Shown: one piece after another, positions 7,928 through 16,852 of the stretch
Numbering within the stretch: position 1 is the first letter of the stretch
How the letters are laid out: every line of letters starts with the position of its first letter
Assembly: GCA_945901045.1 (NCBI GenBank)
Contig: CAMDKK010000033.1
Coordinates: 1-42,071 of the forward strand
Reading direction: 5' to 3'
Length of the DNA: 42,071 bases
Source of the DNA: Limnohabitans sp. Rim8
GTDB taxonomy: Bacteria; Pseudomonadota; Gammaproteobacteria; Burkholderiales; Burkholderiaceae_C
Position numbers and translations under genes: made by a program
The notes under the pieces: generated by a model
The model's input: the letters and a program-made list of their open reading frames with translations, nothing else
The model's database searches: none
Told to the model about the DNA's origin: nothing

Positions 7928-8947
7928 ATGCGTTTGCTCACCTCAAGCATTCAGTGGCCCTATTTTCAGACCCTGCGGCAGGGCTTAGATGGGCTGGACT
8001 GGAGCAGGTGGTCTCGAGGCCTGATGACGTGCCTGGTGATCCTTTCTGCGGCTCTCTCTGCGCTGCTCGTCTGGGTTGTGGCTTCGCCCGATGGATCCGA
8101 TGCAACTCAGCAACAAGCACACCAACAGGACTTGCAAACGCAGATTCATGCCCAGCAAGCCCGACTCCATCAATGGCAGGTTGAGTCGACAGCCTCAGCG
8201 CATCAGGCCATGAATTTAGAACTGCATGAGTGGCCAACTGCCGAGCAGTCGCAAAGGGTGGTGATGGCCTTGTATGCCCAAGCGCAAAGGCACGGTTTGC
8301 AGGTTGACAGCTTCAGACCCGAAGGCCCGCAGTCAATGCATGGGTTCGAGAGCCGGCCTCTGAATTTGCGTTTGCATGGCGGGTTTGCCCAGATCATGTC
8401 TTGGAGCGATGGCGTTTTTCATCAAGCGGCGCTGTGGGTGCCTGAAAAATGGATATTGACCGCCTCACAGTCAGGGGACGTGAGCTTGGAAGCCTTGTTG
8501 CATTTGCCGCTGCGGCCCTCCGTGTCAAGCTTGGATTCTCCTGCCGTGATTGAAAGCCATGCGATCAGCGAGCCGACAGCGAAAGTAGGTATCGCCGCAG
8601 GCGACCCGTTCAGCCAGCCCTTGGTCCCTATGCCCGAAGCGTCTGAGGTGGTGGATTCAGGCAAAGATGTGCCTCCATTGCGTCGCTGGCTTTTACGAGA
8701 GATGCAACTGGTGGGAACTTTCAAACATGCCGGTACTCGTTATGCCTTGATCCTGACCCCTGCAGGCTTGTTTCGATTGGCATCGGGCGACTTACTGGGC
8801 AATGAGGGGGGTCGTGTCATTGCGCTCGAAGAAGCTGAACTTCAGGTTAGCACGCCAGTCAAGCAAGCCGATGGTCAATGGGGGCAACGTGTGGACTTCT
8901 TGCCAATCAGGCAAGCCACCCAAGCTGCAAAGGAAAAAAAATCATGA
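7928..8947 (+). CDS. pilO: PilO-PilP fusion, type IV pilus alignment protein
   Basis: A single 339-residue frame covers two proteins that are usually separate. Residues 1-200 look like PilO: an N-terminal membrane helix (about 33-57, LVILSAALSALLVWVV), a Gln-rich coiled coil (about 60-95) and a periplasmic ferredoxin-like domain. Residues about 225-335 look like PilP: a GDPF opening (226-228 DPF), then LREMQLVGTF, YALILTPAGLFRLASGDLLG and GRVIALEEAELQV, which are PilP beta-sandwich signatures. The PilP signal peptide and lipobox are absent; the PilO membrane helix and linker take their place. The upstream GTG at 7925 is a possible alternative start. It sits between pilN (4-bp gap) and pilQ (4-bp overlap), leaving no room for a separate pilP. 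Confidence 0.8.
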   Translation: MRLLTSSIQWPYFQTLRQGLDGLDWSRWSRGLMTCLVILSAALSALLVWVVASPDGSDATQQQAHQQDLQTQIHAQQARLHQWQVESTASAHQAMNLELHEWPTAEQSQRVVMALYAQAQRHGLQVDSFRPEGPQSMHGFESRPLNLRLHGGFAQIMSWSDGVFHQAALWVPEKWILTASQSGDVSLEALLHLPLRPSVSSLDSPAVIESHAISEPTAKVGIAAGDPFSQPLVPMPEASEVVDSGKDVPPLRRWLLREMQLVGTFKHAGTRYALILTPAGLFRLASGDLLGNEGGRVIALEEAELQVSTPVKQADGQWGQRVDFLPIRQATQAAKEKKS

Positions 8948-10449
8948 TGTCCATCGCGTTTTTGTTTGGCTTCAAAAGCTTGCGGGCCGCATGCCGGATC
9001 GGTGCTTGGGGTATGGCTGTCGCGTGCGTGATGACAGTGCAAGTTGATGCTCAAACGCTGGAGCCGTCACGGGTTTTCTCATCATCAGCCGACAGGGCGG
9101 ACGGCGCACCCCAAGCGGCAAATCTGTCTGCGCCAAAGGGTGGTTTTGGCCTTGCATTGGATGCGCCGTTCAGTGGCGAAAAAATATCTTTGAATTTCCA
9201 GCATATTGAGCTGCGCGCTGTGTTGCAAGTCATTGCCGACTTCACTCAAATTAACATCATTGCTTCTGATGCGGTGAGTGGTGCCACCACGGTTCGCTTG
9301 GTGAATGTGCCTTGGGACCAGGCGCTTGACATCGTGTTGCAATCCAAGGGCATGAGCTCGCGACGCAAAGATAACGTGATTTGGGTTGCACCCAAAGAAG
9401 AATGGCTGACGCGGGAGAAACAAGCGATTGAGAATGAAGCCTTGTTGCAGGCCATGGCGCCGCTCCAGACTGTAGCTATCACTTTGAAATATGCCAAAGC
9501 AGGCGATGTGGCGCAGAGAATGGCCAGCAGTTCAGGGACTGCCGCACCTGGTGGGCGTTGGCTCAGCCCTAGAGGGTCCTTGTTGGCGGAGCCGCGCACC
9601 AATCAGTTGTTCATCTCCGATGTACCGGCCCATACCGACAAAATTCAAGCCATCATCGCCAAGCTGGACATACCTGTGCGCCAAGTCTTGATCGAGGCGC
9701 GGATCGTGGAGGCGGACGACCAATTTGGAAAATCCCTGGGGGTGCGCTTGGGCGGTGGGTTTGCCACCCCTCTTTCCTTACAAGGACGGCAGCTCAAAGC
9801 CGCAGCGGGTGCGGTGGTCAACCCCACGGCTGCAGGGGTAATAGGTGGAAATATGGTCAATTTGCCTGCCGGTCAAGCCGGTCAAACGCTCCATATTCCG
9901 CCGAGTATGGCGGTGTCCTTGTTCAACGCTGCAGCCGATAAATTTTTGAATCTCGAAATTTCAGCTTTGGAGGCAGATGGGAAAGGAAAAATCGTCTCCA
10001 GTCCCAGAGTCGTTACGGCCGACCAGACCAAGGCCTTGATTGAGCAGGGCACTGAACTGCCTTACCAGCTGGCCACCGCCAGTGGGGCCACGGCGGTGTC
10101 TTTCCGCAAAGCCAACTTGAAGTTAGAGGTCACGCCGCAAATCACACCCGATGGCAGCATCATCTTAGACGTCGATGTCAACAAAGACAGCGTGGGGCAA
10201 ATCACACCGGCTGGCTATGCCATCAACACCAAGCATGTGAAAACGCAGGTGCTGGTCGAAAATGGGGGGACGGTGGTGATTGGCGGGATTTTTGAGCAGG
10301 CAGACAAAGATGACGAAGCCCGTGTGCCGGTTCTGGGTGATGTGCCGGTGTTGGGCTGGTTGTTTAAAAACCAGCAACGTGTCACGCGTAAAACAGAAAT
10401 GCTGGTATTCATTACCCCTCGGTTGATCAGTGACGCATCGGATCGGTAG
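8944..10449 (+). CDS. pilQ: PilQ-like type IV pilus secretin, short form
   Basis: This is the outer-membrane secretin channel through which the pilus passes. The 501-residue product starts at the ATG at 8944, overlapping the previous stop; a second ATG at 8947 is equally possible. A signal peptide ends near VDAQ (residue about 36). An STN/N0 domain follows (about 58-130: ISLNFQHIELRAVLQVIADF), then an N1-type domain (about 165-245) and a secretin barrel ending in VLGDVPVLGWLFK and TEMLVFITPRLI. Typical PilQ proteins exceed 650 residues because of one or more N-terminal AMIN domains that bind peptidoglycan. Those are absent, leaving only about 20 residues between signal peptide and STN domain. 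Confidence 0.88.
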   Translation: MMSIAFLFGFKSLRAACRIGAWGMAVACVMTVQVDAQTLEPSRVFSSSADRADGAPQAANLSAPKGGFGLALDAPFSGEKISLNFQHIELRAVLQVIADFTQINIIASDAVSGATTVRLVNVPWDQALDIVLQSKGMSSRRKDNVIWVAPKEEWLTREKQAIENEALLQAMAPLQTVAITLKYAKAGDVAQRMASSSGTAAPGGRWLSPRGSLLAEPRTNQLFISDVPAHTDKIQAIIAKLDIPVRQVLIEARIVEADDQFGKSLGVRLGGGFATPLSLQGRQLKAAAGAVVNPTAAGVIGGNMVNLPAGQAGQTLHIPPSMAVSLFNAAADKFLNLEISALEADGKGKIVSSPRVVTADQTKALIEQGTELPYQLATASGATAVSFRKANLKLEVTPQITPDGSIILDVDVNKDSVGQITPAGYAINTKHVKTQVLVENGGTVVIGGIFEQADKDDEARVPVLGDVPVLGWLFKNQQRVTRKTEMLVFITPRLISDASDR

Positions 10450-10530
10450 AGCAGGCCCGCGCCTCGCATACACTTTGTACACTTGGACGCGTCTGTCGCT
10501 GGCCCACCTGCACAGCTTTAGCGTGGACAT

Positions 10531-10553
10531 TTTTTTCTTTTTTTTGATTTTTT
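10531..10553 (+). other. T-rich tract between pilQ and aroK
   Basis: The 107-bp pilQ-aroK gap ends in long T runs interrupted by single C and GA bases, right before the aroK TTG start. I looked for a preceding GC-rich hairpin and found only short imperfect pairings (GCTG/CAGC, CCAC/GTGG), so a standard intrinsic terminator is not supported. In RNA it would be a U-rich leader lacking a Shine-Dalgarno sequence. Confidence 0.5.
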
Positions 10554-10556
10554 ACT

Positions 10557-11120
10557 TTGAGCATCATCCTAGTAGGCCTGCCTGGCTCAGGCAAATCGAC
10601 GATTGGCAGACAGCTGGGCCGGCGCTTGAGTCTGCCATTTGTCGATTCGGATCATGTGATCGAGCAGCGATTGGGATGCGCCATTCGTGAGTTTTTTAAC
10701 CGAGAGGGTGAAGAGCGGTTTCGTGACATCGAAGAGGGCATCCTTGACGATTTGACCTTGCGACACCAAGGCGTGTTGTCAACGGGCGGCGGTTCGGTGC
10801 TGCGAGCCGTCAATCGCGAGCGATTAAAAGAGCGTGGGCGTGTCGTGTATTTGCGCTCTAAGCCAGAAGAAGTGTACCGACGTCTTCGCCACGATGTGAA
10901 TCGTCCTTTGCTGCAAGTCAATGACCCTTTGCAACGTTTGCGTAGCCTGTATGAGGCCCGTGATCCTTTGTACCGCGAAACAGCGCACTTTGTGGTGGAC
11001 ACGGGTCGCCCCAGTGTGGCGACCTTGCTCAACATGATCGTCATGCAATTAGAAGTAGCGGGTGATTTGCCTTTGAAATTCAAGACGGCTTCAGATTCAA
11101 CCCCCTCCAGCACGGACTGA
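10557..11120 (+). CDS. aroK: shikimate kinase
   Basis: This enzyme phosphorylates shikimate with ATP, the fifth step of aromatic amino acid synthesis. The 187-residue P-loop kinase has Walker A GLPGSGKST (residues 7-15), the shikimate-binding DSDH and FRDIE segments, STGGGSV and the LID arginines (RRLRHDVNRPLL). Translation must begin at the TTG at 10557: an in-frame TGA lies at 10545, and the first in-frame ATG lies well inside the fold. No ribosome binding site is visible; the leader is T-rich. aroB follows closely, as in most proteobacteria. Confidence 0.93.
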   Translation: MSIILVGLPGSGKSTIGRQLGRRLSLPFVDSDHVIEQRLGCAIREFFNREGEERFRDIEEGILDDLTLRHQGVLSTGGGSVLRAVNRERLKERGRVVYLRSKPEEVYRRLRHDVNRPLLQVNDPLQRLRSLYEARDPLYRETAHFVVDTGRPSVATLLNMIVMQLEVAGDLPLKFKTASDSTPSSTD

Positions 11121-11150
11121 GTGAACGGCTCTGCCCTAAACTTAAAGGCT

Positions 11151-12266
11151 ATGAAAGACCAGACCACACCCACCACCGTTCAGATTGCACTCGATGAGCG
11201 CAGTTACCCGATTGTCATTGGCGCCGGCTTGTTGGGGCATGCCACAACGTATGCAGCCGTGCCACCTGCCGCGACAGCCTTGATCGTGACCAACACCACG
11301 GTAGCACCTTTGTACGAAGCGAAGTTACGCCAAGCGCTGACGGGTCGTTACAAGCAGATTCACACGGTGAGATTGCCTGATGGCGAGGCCTACAAAGATT
11401 GGGCCACGCTCAATCAAATCTTTGACGCCTTGCTAGGCCAGGGGGCGGACCGTAAAACTGTGTTGTTTGCTTTGGGCGGAGGCGTGGTTGGGGACATGAC
11501 GGGTTTTGCTGCTGCAAGTTACATGCGCGGCGTGCCTTTTGTGCAGATTCCCACCACCTTGCTGGCCCAGGTGGATTCTTCGGTGGGCGGTAAAACCGCC
11601 ATCAACCACCCCTTGGGCAAGAACATGATTGGTGCTTTTTACCAACCCCGATTGGTCGTGTGTGATCTGGCAACTTTGCAAACCTTGCCCCCCAGGGAAT
11701 TGAGTGCAGGCTTGGCCGAAGTGATCAAGTACGGTCCGATTGCGGACATGGCATTTTTGGATTGGACAGAGCAACATATCGACGCGCTGACAGCCCGCGA
11801 CCCAGCCGCCTTGGCGCATGCCGTTCAACGCAGTTGTGAGATCAAAGCTGAGGTGGTGGGGCAAGATGAGCGGGAGTCGGGTATTCGCGCCATCTTGAAT
11901 TTTGGGCATACCTTTGGGCACGCTATTGAAGCGGGCCTGGGTTTTGGGGTTTGGTTGCATGGCGAAGCCGTGGGGTGTGGCATGGTCATGGCTGCGCATT
12001 TGTCGCAACGATTAGGACTGGTAGAGATGGCTTTTGTCGAGCGACTGACAGCTTTGATTGCGCGGGCAGGTTTGGCCACACAAGCGCCTGTGATCGATAA
12101 AGAGCACAACGTTGATCATTATTTGGGGCATATGCGCTTGGATAAAAAAGCCGAGGGTGGTGACATCAAATTTGTGGTGATTCAAAGTCCCGGCCAGGCT
12201 GCTGTGCAAAGCGCTCCCGATGCCATGGTGCGTGAAGTGATTGCGCATTGCTGTGCCAACCCATGA
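11151..12266 (+). CDS. aroB: 3-dehydroquinate synthase
   Basis: This enzyme converts DAHP to 3-dehydroquinate using NAD and a divalent metal, step two of the shikimate pathway. The product is 371 residues. NAD-binding [11 protein letters not shown], the [19 protein letters not shown] active-site segment, metal ligands in AEVIKYG, and [11 protein letters not shown] and LHGEAV are all present. I chose the ATG at 11151 because AAAGG precedes it by a short gap. A GTG at 11121, right after the aroK stop, would add ten residues. The stop overlaps the next gene (ATGA). Confidence 0.95.
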   Translation: MKDQTTPTTVQIALDERSYPIVIGAGLLGHATTYAAVPPAATALIVTNTTVAPLYEAKLRQALTGRYKQIHTVRLPDGEAYKDWATLNQIFDALLGQGADRKTVLFALGGGVVGDMTGFAAASYMRGVPFVQIPTTLLAQVDSSVGGKTAINHPLGKNMIGAFYQPRLVVCDLATLQTLPPRELSAGLAEVIKYGPIADMAFLDWTEQHIDALTARDPAALAHAVQRSCEIKAEVVGQDERESGIRAILNFGHTFGHAIEAGLGFGVWLHGEAVGCGMVMAAHLSQRLGLVEMAFVERLTALIARAGLATQAPVIDKEHNVDHYLGHMRLDKKAEGGDIKFVVIQSPGQAAVQSAPDAMVREVIAHCCANP

Positions 12267-13414
12267 GCGCAGCCTTTGGCGCAAGTTATGCCTGCGATCC
12301 CGTCCAGTCACGGGGACGGCGCCATAAGGAAGTTGCAGCGCCCACGCGCAGTGATTTTCAGCGTGACCGGGACCGGATTGTGCATTCCACGGCTTTTCGC
12401 CGCTTGGTCTACAAAACCCAGGTGTTTCTCAACCACGAAGGCGATTTGTTTCGAACCCGCCTGACCCATTCTTTGGAGGTGGCGCAATTGGCGCGGTCGA
12501 TTGCCCGTGCGCTCGGACTGAATGAAGACTTGGTTGAAGCGATTGCGCTAGCACATGATTTGGGGCACACCCCATTTGGCCACGCAGGACAGGACACATT
12601 GAACGAGTGCATGGTTGCGTACGGTGGATTTGAGCACAATTTGCAGAGCCTGCGCGTGGTGGATCATCTGGAAGAACGCTATCCGGCGTTTGATGGCTTG
12701 AACCTCACTTTTGAGACCCGGGAGGGCGTCCTAAAGCACTGTTCGTACAAAAATGCGGCCTTGATCGAAGCCCAAGAACCGGGTGGTGTGGCGCGTCGTT
12801 TTTTGGACCGCACTCAGCCGAGTCTGGAAGCACAGTTGTGTAACCTTGCCGATGCGATTGCCTACAACGCACATGACATTGATGACGGTGTTCGCTCGGG
12901 CTTGATCTCGATGCAGCAGCTGCAATCGATTGAACTGTTTGAACGCTACAGGTTAGAAGCCTTGGCCGCACACCCAGATTTGGTCCAGGCAGCGCGCGCC
13001 CGGCGCTTGCTTTACGAGACCATAAGGCGGATGCTCAGCGAACAGGTGTACGACGTGATAGCCACCACAAGACAAGTCTTACAAAAGGCGAAGCCGCAAA
13101 GCGTGGAAGAGGTGCGTTTGGCAGGTCCATTGGTGGGTTTCAGCGCGGATATGAAGGCCCTGGCAACGCCACTTCAACAATTTTTATTCAGTCAGTTGTA
13201 CCGTCACCCGAAGGTCATGGAAACCACCGTCCAGGCACAAAATGTGGTGCGAGATTTGTATGCGGCCTATGTCTCTCATCCGGCCGAAATGCCGACAGAC
13301 TTTGCCATGCGTGAGGATACGCAACGTGCGGTGGCCGATTACATTGCCGGCATGACCGATCGATTCGCAGCCCGTGAACATGAACGATTGACTGGGCAAA
13401 AATGGCTGCCGTGA
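12263..13414 (+). CDS. dgt: deoxyguanosinetriphosphate triphosphohydrolase-like protein (HD domain)
   Basis: This is a cytoplasmic metal-dependent HD-superfamily nucleotide hydrolase that splits dNTPs into nucleoside and triphosphate. The 383-residue protein belongs to the shorter type-2 dGTPase-like branch. [15 protein letters not shown], the first metal His in [11 protein letters not shown], the HD pair in [15 protein letters not shown] and later [11 protein letters not shown] are conserved. Whether dGTP is the true substrate is unknown for this branch; many members are allosterically activated by other dNTPs. The ATG at 12263 overlaps the aroB stop by 4 bp, the usual arrangement in Burkholderiales. 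Confidence 0.88.
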   Translation: MSAAFGASYACDPVQSRGRRHKEVAAPTRSDFQRDRDRIVHSTAFRRLVYKTQVFLNHEGDLFRTRLTHSLEVAQLARSIARALGLNEDLVEAIALAHDLGHTPFGHAGQDTLNECMVAYGGFEHNLQSLRVVDHLEERYPAFDGLNLTFETREGVLKHCSYKNAALIEAQEPGGVARRFLDRTQPSLEAQLCNLADAIAYNAHDIDDGVRSGLISMQQLQSIELFERYRLEALAAHPDLVQAARARRLLYETIRRMLSEQVYDVIATTRQVLQKAKPQSVEEVRLAGPLVGFSADMKALATPLQQFLFSQLYRHPKVMETTVQAQNVVRDLYAAYVSHPAEMPTDFAMREDTQRAVADYIAGMTDRFAAREHERLTGQKWLP

Positions 13415-14646
13415 AAAGCCCTTTGCTGGGTGCCTGGACCGTCATCTTGTCGGGCGTGGTGGTGGCTCTGCAGATTGGCAAGTTGCCGCCCGCCTTGCCC
13501 GAGTTGCAAATCCAAATGGGCGTGACTTGGTTGCAAGCCGGTTTTTTGCTGTCCATGGTTCAGTTTGCAGGTTTGTCTTTGGGGCTGGTGGTGGGTTTAT
13601 TTGCAGACCGCTGGGGTCTGCGGCTGTGCATGCTCAGTGGCCTGGTGGCCTTGTCCACGGCCAGTTTCTTGGGCGGTCTGGCAAGCACTCCTGAGACCTT
13701 GCTTTGGCTGAGGGGCATGGAAGGTTTTGGTTTCTTGTTGGCCTCTTTACCAGCGCCTGCATTGATTCGGCAATTGGTGCCTCCAGACAAACTCAATGCC
13801 ATGATGGGTCTTTGGGGGGCTTATATGCCTGCAGGCACGGCCTTGGCCCTGCTGGTGGGACCTTTGTGGATACCGGCATGGGGCTGGCCGAGTTGGTGGT
13901 GGTTGTTTGCAGGGCTTTCTGCATTGATGGCCCTGGGCTTGCTGGTCGCGGTTCCTGCGGACTCGCTTCGTCGTTCTTCGGCATCGACCGAGCGTTCAAA
14001 TGCCAGTTCAGATCTTCGATACAGTTTAGCGCAACGTATTCATGAAACATTGCGCGCGCCCGGCCCTTGGCTGGTGTCTTTGACTTTTGCCATGTACTCC
14101 GGTCAGTGGTTGGCTGTGGTTGGTTTTTTGCCTTCCATTTACGCGCAAGCTGGTTTGAGTGGTGCTTTGTTAGGCGTTTTGACGGCAGTGGCAGCCGCCG
14201 TGAACATGGTGGGCAATGTGGCCTCCGGACGGTTATTGCAAAAAGGTGTTTCGGCCGGCGTGTTGTTGTACTTTGGGTTTTTGGCGATGGCCTTTGGCGG
14301 TGCGTTGGCCTTTGGGGCATGGACATCTGATCTGCCCAGTTGGCGTTATGCCGGGGTGTTGTTGTTCTCGATGTGTGGCGGTTTGGTGCCAGGCACCTTG
14401 TTTTCTCTGGCACTGCGTTTGTCGCCTTCCGAGGGCACAGTGGCCGCTACCGTGGGGTGGATGCAGCAATGGTCCTCGGCTGGTCAGTTTGTGGGCCCAC
14501 CCGCGGTGGCTTGGCTGGCTGCGCAAGTCGGAGGCTGGCATTGGACATGGACGATTACCGGAGCCTTTTGTGTTGTCGGCATGCTGTTGTCATGGCGGAT
14601 GGCTTGGGTCATACGGCGTCTGAACCCCATTGGCCAAACAAACTGA
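13402..14646 (+). CDS. major facilitator superfamily transporter (CynX/NimT-like)
   Basis: This is a 414-residue inner-membrane protein with about twelve hydrophobic helices and a central cytoplasmic loop near residues 180-210 (SLRRSSASTERSNASS). The loop 2-3 motif GLFADRWGLRL matches the MFS signature G-x-x-x-D-R-x-G-R. The pattern resembles the CynX/NimT anion and drug transporters. The substrate cannot be predicted from sequence or from neighbours. The gene overlaps the dGTPase-like gene by 13 bp, so it belongs to the same transcription unit. Confidence 0.8.
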   Translation: MAAVKSPLLGAWTVILSGVVVALQIGKLPPALPELQIQMGVTWLQAGFLLSMVQFAGLSLGLVVGLFADRWGLRLCMLSGLVALSTASFLGGLASTPETLLWLRGMEGFGFLLASLPAPALIRQLVPPDKLNAMMGLWGAYMPAGTALALLVGPLWIPAWGWPSWWWLFAGLSALMALGLLVAVPADSLRRSSASTERSNASSDLRYSLAQRIHETLRAPGPWLVSLTFAMYSGQWLAVVGFLPSIYAQAGLSGALLGVLTAVAAAVNMVGNVASGRLLQKGVSAGVLLYFGFLAMAFGGALAFGAWTSDLPSWRYAGVLLFSMCGGLVPGTLFSLALRLSPSEGTVAATVGWMQQWSSAGQFVGPPAVAWLAAQVGGWHWTWTITGAFCVVGMLLSWRMAWVIRRLNPIGQTN

Positions 14647-14668
14647 CGGACTCCTCTTGTGCCACCCC

Positions 14669-15247
14669 ATGAACCCATCCGAATCTTTTTACACAGAAGA
14701 CACCCGCAGATGGTTAGAGCGCGCCGTGATCGGTTTGAACCTGTGCCCATTTGCCAAGGCGGTGCATGTCAAGCAGCAAATTCATTACGCTCTGAGCCAG
14801 GCGCGAGGTGTGAATGAATTGCGCGATGAGTTGGGCACGCAATTGCGTGAATTGGTCAAACTCAATCCGGAAGTGCGAGAGACCACCTTGCTGATCGTGC
14901 CCAAGGTGTTGCGGGATTTTTTGGACTTTAACGATTTTTTGGCTGAAGCCGAAGAGGTGTTAACGGCTTTGGATTTAGAGGGTGTGATTCAGATTGCGAG
15001 TTTCCACCCGGATTACCAATTTGCCGGTACCCGCGCAGACGACATCACCAATTTCACCAACCGATCGCCCTACCCGACCTTGCATTTGATCAGGGAGGCC
15101 AGCATTGACCGAGCGGTAGAGGCATTTCCGGATCCGGAAGTGATTTTTGAAACCAATATGAACACGCTTGAAAAATTGGGTCTTGCAGGATGGGTGGCAC
15201 TTGATGTGGGTCCCACACTGACATCAGAAAGCCGTCATGAAAAATAA
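14669..15247 (+). CDS. DUF1415 family protein
   Basis: This is a 192-residue cytoplasmic protein of a widespread proteobacterial family with no assigned function. Recognisable family segments are ERAVIGLNLCPFA near the N-terminus, TTLLIVPKVL, and IQIASFHPDYQFAG, with conserved Cys and His residues that could bind a metal (inference). I chose the ATG at 14669; the open frame reaches back to 14630 inside the MFS gene, but the family begins at about this Met. It overlaps the downstream methyltransferase by 11 bp, which suggests linked expression. Confidence 0.8.
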   Translation: MNPSESFYTEDTRRWLERAVIGLNLCPFAKAVHVKQQIHYALSQARGVNELRDELGTQLRELVKLNPEVRETTLLIVPKVLRDFLDFNDFLAEAEEVLTALDLEGVIQIASFHPDYQFAGTRADDITNFTNRSPYPTLHLIREASIDRAVEAFPDPEVIFETNMNTLEKLGLAGWVALDVGPTLTSESRHEK

Positions 15248-16130
15248 AATAAGACCCTCGAAGTCACCTGATGCGACGCAGATGCTACCGTCCGAAGTGC
15301 GCCCGGGCCAGTCCATTGAATTGCTCAAAGCGCTGCATATCCTGACCCGTGAGGGCAAACTCAACCAAGACTCAAGACGAAAGCTCAAGCAGGTTTATCA
15401 CCTCTTCCAATTCATTGAAAAGTTACTCAAAGAGTTGCCAGCCAGCCAAGATGCCGCTCAGCCGACTTTGGCCGATCACGGCGCAGGCAAATCGTATTTG
15501 GGTTTTATTATTTACGATTTGTATTTCAAGGCTTTGGGCCGAGGTACGATTTTCGGGATTGAAACGCGACCGGAGTTGGTCGAATCGTCCCGCGCATTGG
15601 CGATGCGACTCGGGTTCGAGCGCATGCAATTTTTTAACTTGACTGTTGCGCAAGCGGCGCAATCGGATCTGCTGCCAGCGCACATCGATGTGGTGACTGC
15701 CTTGCATGCCTGCGACACGGCCACCGACGATGCGATCGCCTTTGGCTTGCAAAAGAAGGCCAAGTACATGGTCTTGGTGCCTTGCTGTCAGGCCGAATTG
15801 GCCGCACATTTGCGTCAAAACAAGGCATTGAACCTGAACCGAACCCCCTTGGCCGAGCTGTGGCGCCATCCCTTACACACCCGCGAAATTGGCAGCCAAC
15901 TGACCAATGTATTGCGTTGTCTTTACCTGGAGGCGCATGGCTACCAAGTCACCGTAACCGAGTTGGTCGGGTGGGAGCACAGTATGAAAAATGAGCTGAT
16001 TCTGGCCCACTACACGGGTCATAAAAAGCACAGTGCGGCTGAAAGGCTTTTGGCCTTACTTCGTGAATTTGGTCTGGAGACTTTGTCGGAGAGTCGTTTT
16101 GTAGGCTTATCCACGCTTGCAACGTCTTAG
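15237..16130 (+). CDS. SAM-dependent methyltransferase (Methyltransf_32-like)
   Basis: This 297-residue protein resembles the family that includes the eukaryotic RRNAD1/METTL25 group. Residues about 76-83 (LADHGAGKSYLGF) replace the usual glycine-rich SAM loop. IFGIETRPELV supplies the acidic residue that normally holds the ribose. VTALHACDTATDDAI and YMVLVPCCQ are the strongest family signatures. The N-terminal 60 residues are helical and basic. The substrate is unknown. It starts inside the end of the DUF1415 gene and ends 42 bp before a secreted-protein gene. Confidence 0.78.
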   Translation: MKNKIRPSKSPDATQMLPSEVRPGQSIELLKALHILTREGKLNQDSRRKLKQVYHLFQFIEKLLKELPASQDAAQPTLADHGAGKSYLGFIIYDLYFKALGRGTIFGIETRPELVESSRALAMRLGFERMQFFNLTVAQAAQSDLLPAHIDVVTALHACDTATDDAIAFGLQKKAKYMVLVPCCQAELAAHLRQNKALNLNRTPLAELWRHPLHTREIGSQLTNVLRCLYLEAHGYQVTVTELVGWEHSMKNELILAHYTGHKKHSAAERLLALLREFGLETLSESRFVGLSTLATS

Positions 16131-16172
16131 AATGTCGGGCAGGGAAGCGGTATTCGGCTGTTGGAGATTTCA

Positions 16173-16733
16173 ATGCAAATTCATTTTCATTCTGTCACGG
16201 GGGCTCGTGCCTTGAGGTGCATTGGCATGACTTTCGTGCTGGCTTTTTCATTGAATGCTGCGGCACAATCCATCAATTCACGTTGGGTTGGCGTTTGGTA
16301 TTCAGACACCAAACAGCGACTCGAGGTGAGCGAACAGCAGTTCAACCCTGGGTCTGAAAAATGCAAGTGGGTGGGCGCACGCCCCGCCAAATCCAGCGTA
16401 TGTGTGGCCTTTTATGAGGGCTTAATCTCCGTAGCACAATTGACAAGCCAACTGCAACAAGCTGAAAAAGCAGCGCTGGACATGGCGCAGCGCAAATCAC
16501 TTCCGGCAGCAGACTTGCAAAGCATCAAGGACGACTTCAAGCGCAACCGCCAAGTCATGCAGGGCATGCCCAATATTGCCTTTCGGGTGGTCAAAACCCT
16601 GGCTGCCGATGACCAGAAAGGTGCGACCGACTGTTCGGATTATTTTTTCATAGACCAGAAAGAACTCTACTACGTGATGTCCTGTGACGCGGCCCCCGAT
16701 GCCTTTTCGATCAAGGTTTACAAAAAAGGGTGA
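16173..16733 (+). CDS. hypothetical secreted protein
   Basis: I do not recognise this family. The 186-residue product has a signal peptide (about residues 1-31, ending NAAAQS) and a mature domain with four cysteines (SEKCKW, SSVCVAF, ATDCSDYF, VMSCDA), enough for two disulfides in the periplasm. A charged helical stretch (about residues 95-135) separates the two pairs. A good ribosome site (GGAG, 8 nt upstream) supports the ATG at 16173 over the TTG at 16161. The RAYT element lies directly downstream. Confidence 0.65.
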   Translation: MQIHFHSVTGARALRCIGMTFVLAFSLNAAAQSINSRWVGVWYSDTKQRLEVSEQQFNPGSEKCKWVGARPAKSSVCVAFYEGLISVAQLTSQLQQAEKAALDMAQRKSLPAADLQSIKDDFKRNRQVMQGMPNIAFRVVKTLAADDQKGATDCSDYFFIDQKELYYVMSCDAAPDAFSIKVYKKG

Positions 16734-16742
16734 AGTCCAATT

Positions 16743-16830
16743 TTAATTGGTTAATTGGGATCAGTTAATTGGGGTCAGATCCCGATTAATATGATGCATT
16801 AATTGGGGTCAGATCCCGATTAATATGATG
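16743..16830. repeat. REP-like palindromic repeats upstream of the RAYT gene
   Basis: Two identical 32-bp copies lie at 16765-16796 and 16799-16830. Each forms an imperfect hairpin with arms TTAATTGGG and CCCGATTAA and a 7-nt loop GTCAGAT, followed by TATGATG. Two truncated copies (TTAATTGG at 16743-16750 and TTAATTGGGATCAG at 16751-16764) precede them. The same unit occurs inverted downstream of the transposase gene. This is the usual layout of repeats handled by a RAYT transposase. Confidence 0.85.
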
Positions 16831-16852
16831 TGAACTTTTCTAGGCAGGGTCC

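Noticed and set aside
10450-10556. An intrinsic terminator after pilQ
   Set aside because: The T run is striking, but no stable GC-rich hairpin precedes it.
16743-16830. A possible CRISPR-like repeat pair upstream of the transposase
   Set aside because: Two full palindromic copies only 2 bp apart with no spacers, adjoining a RAYT gene, fit REP elements.
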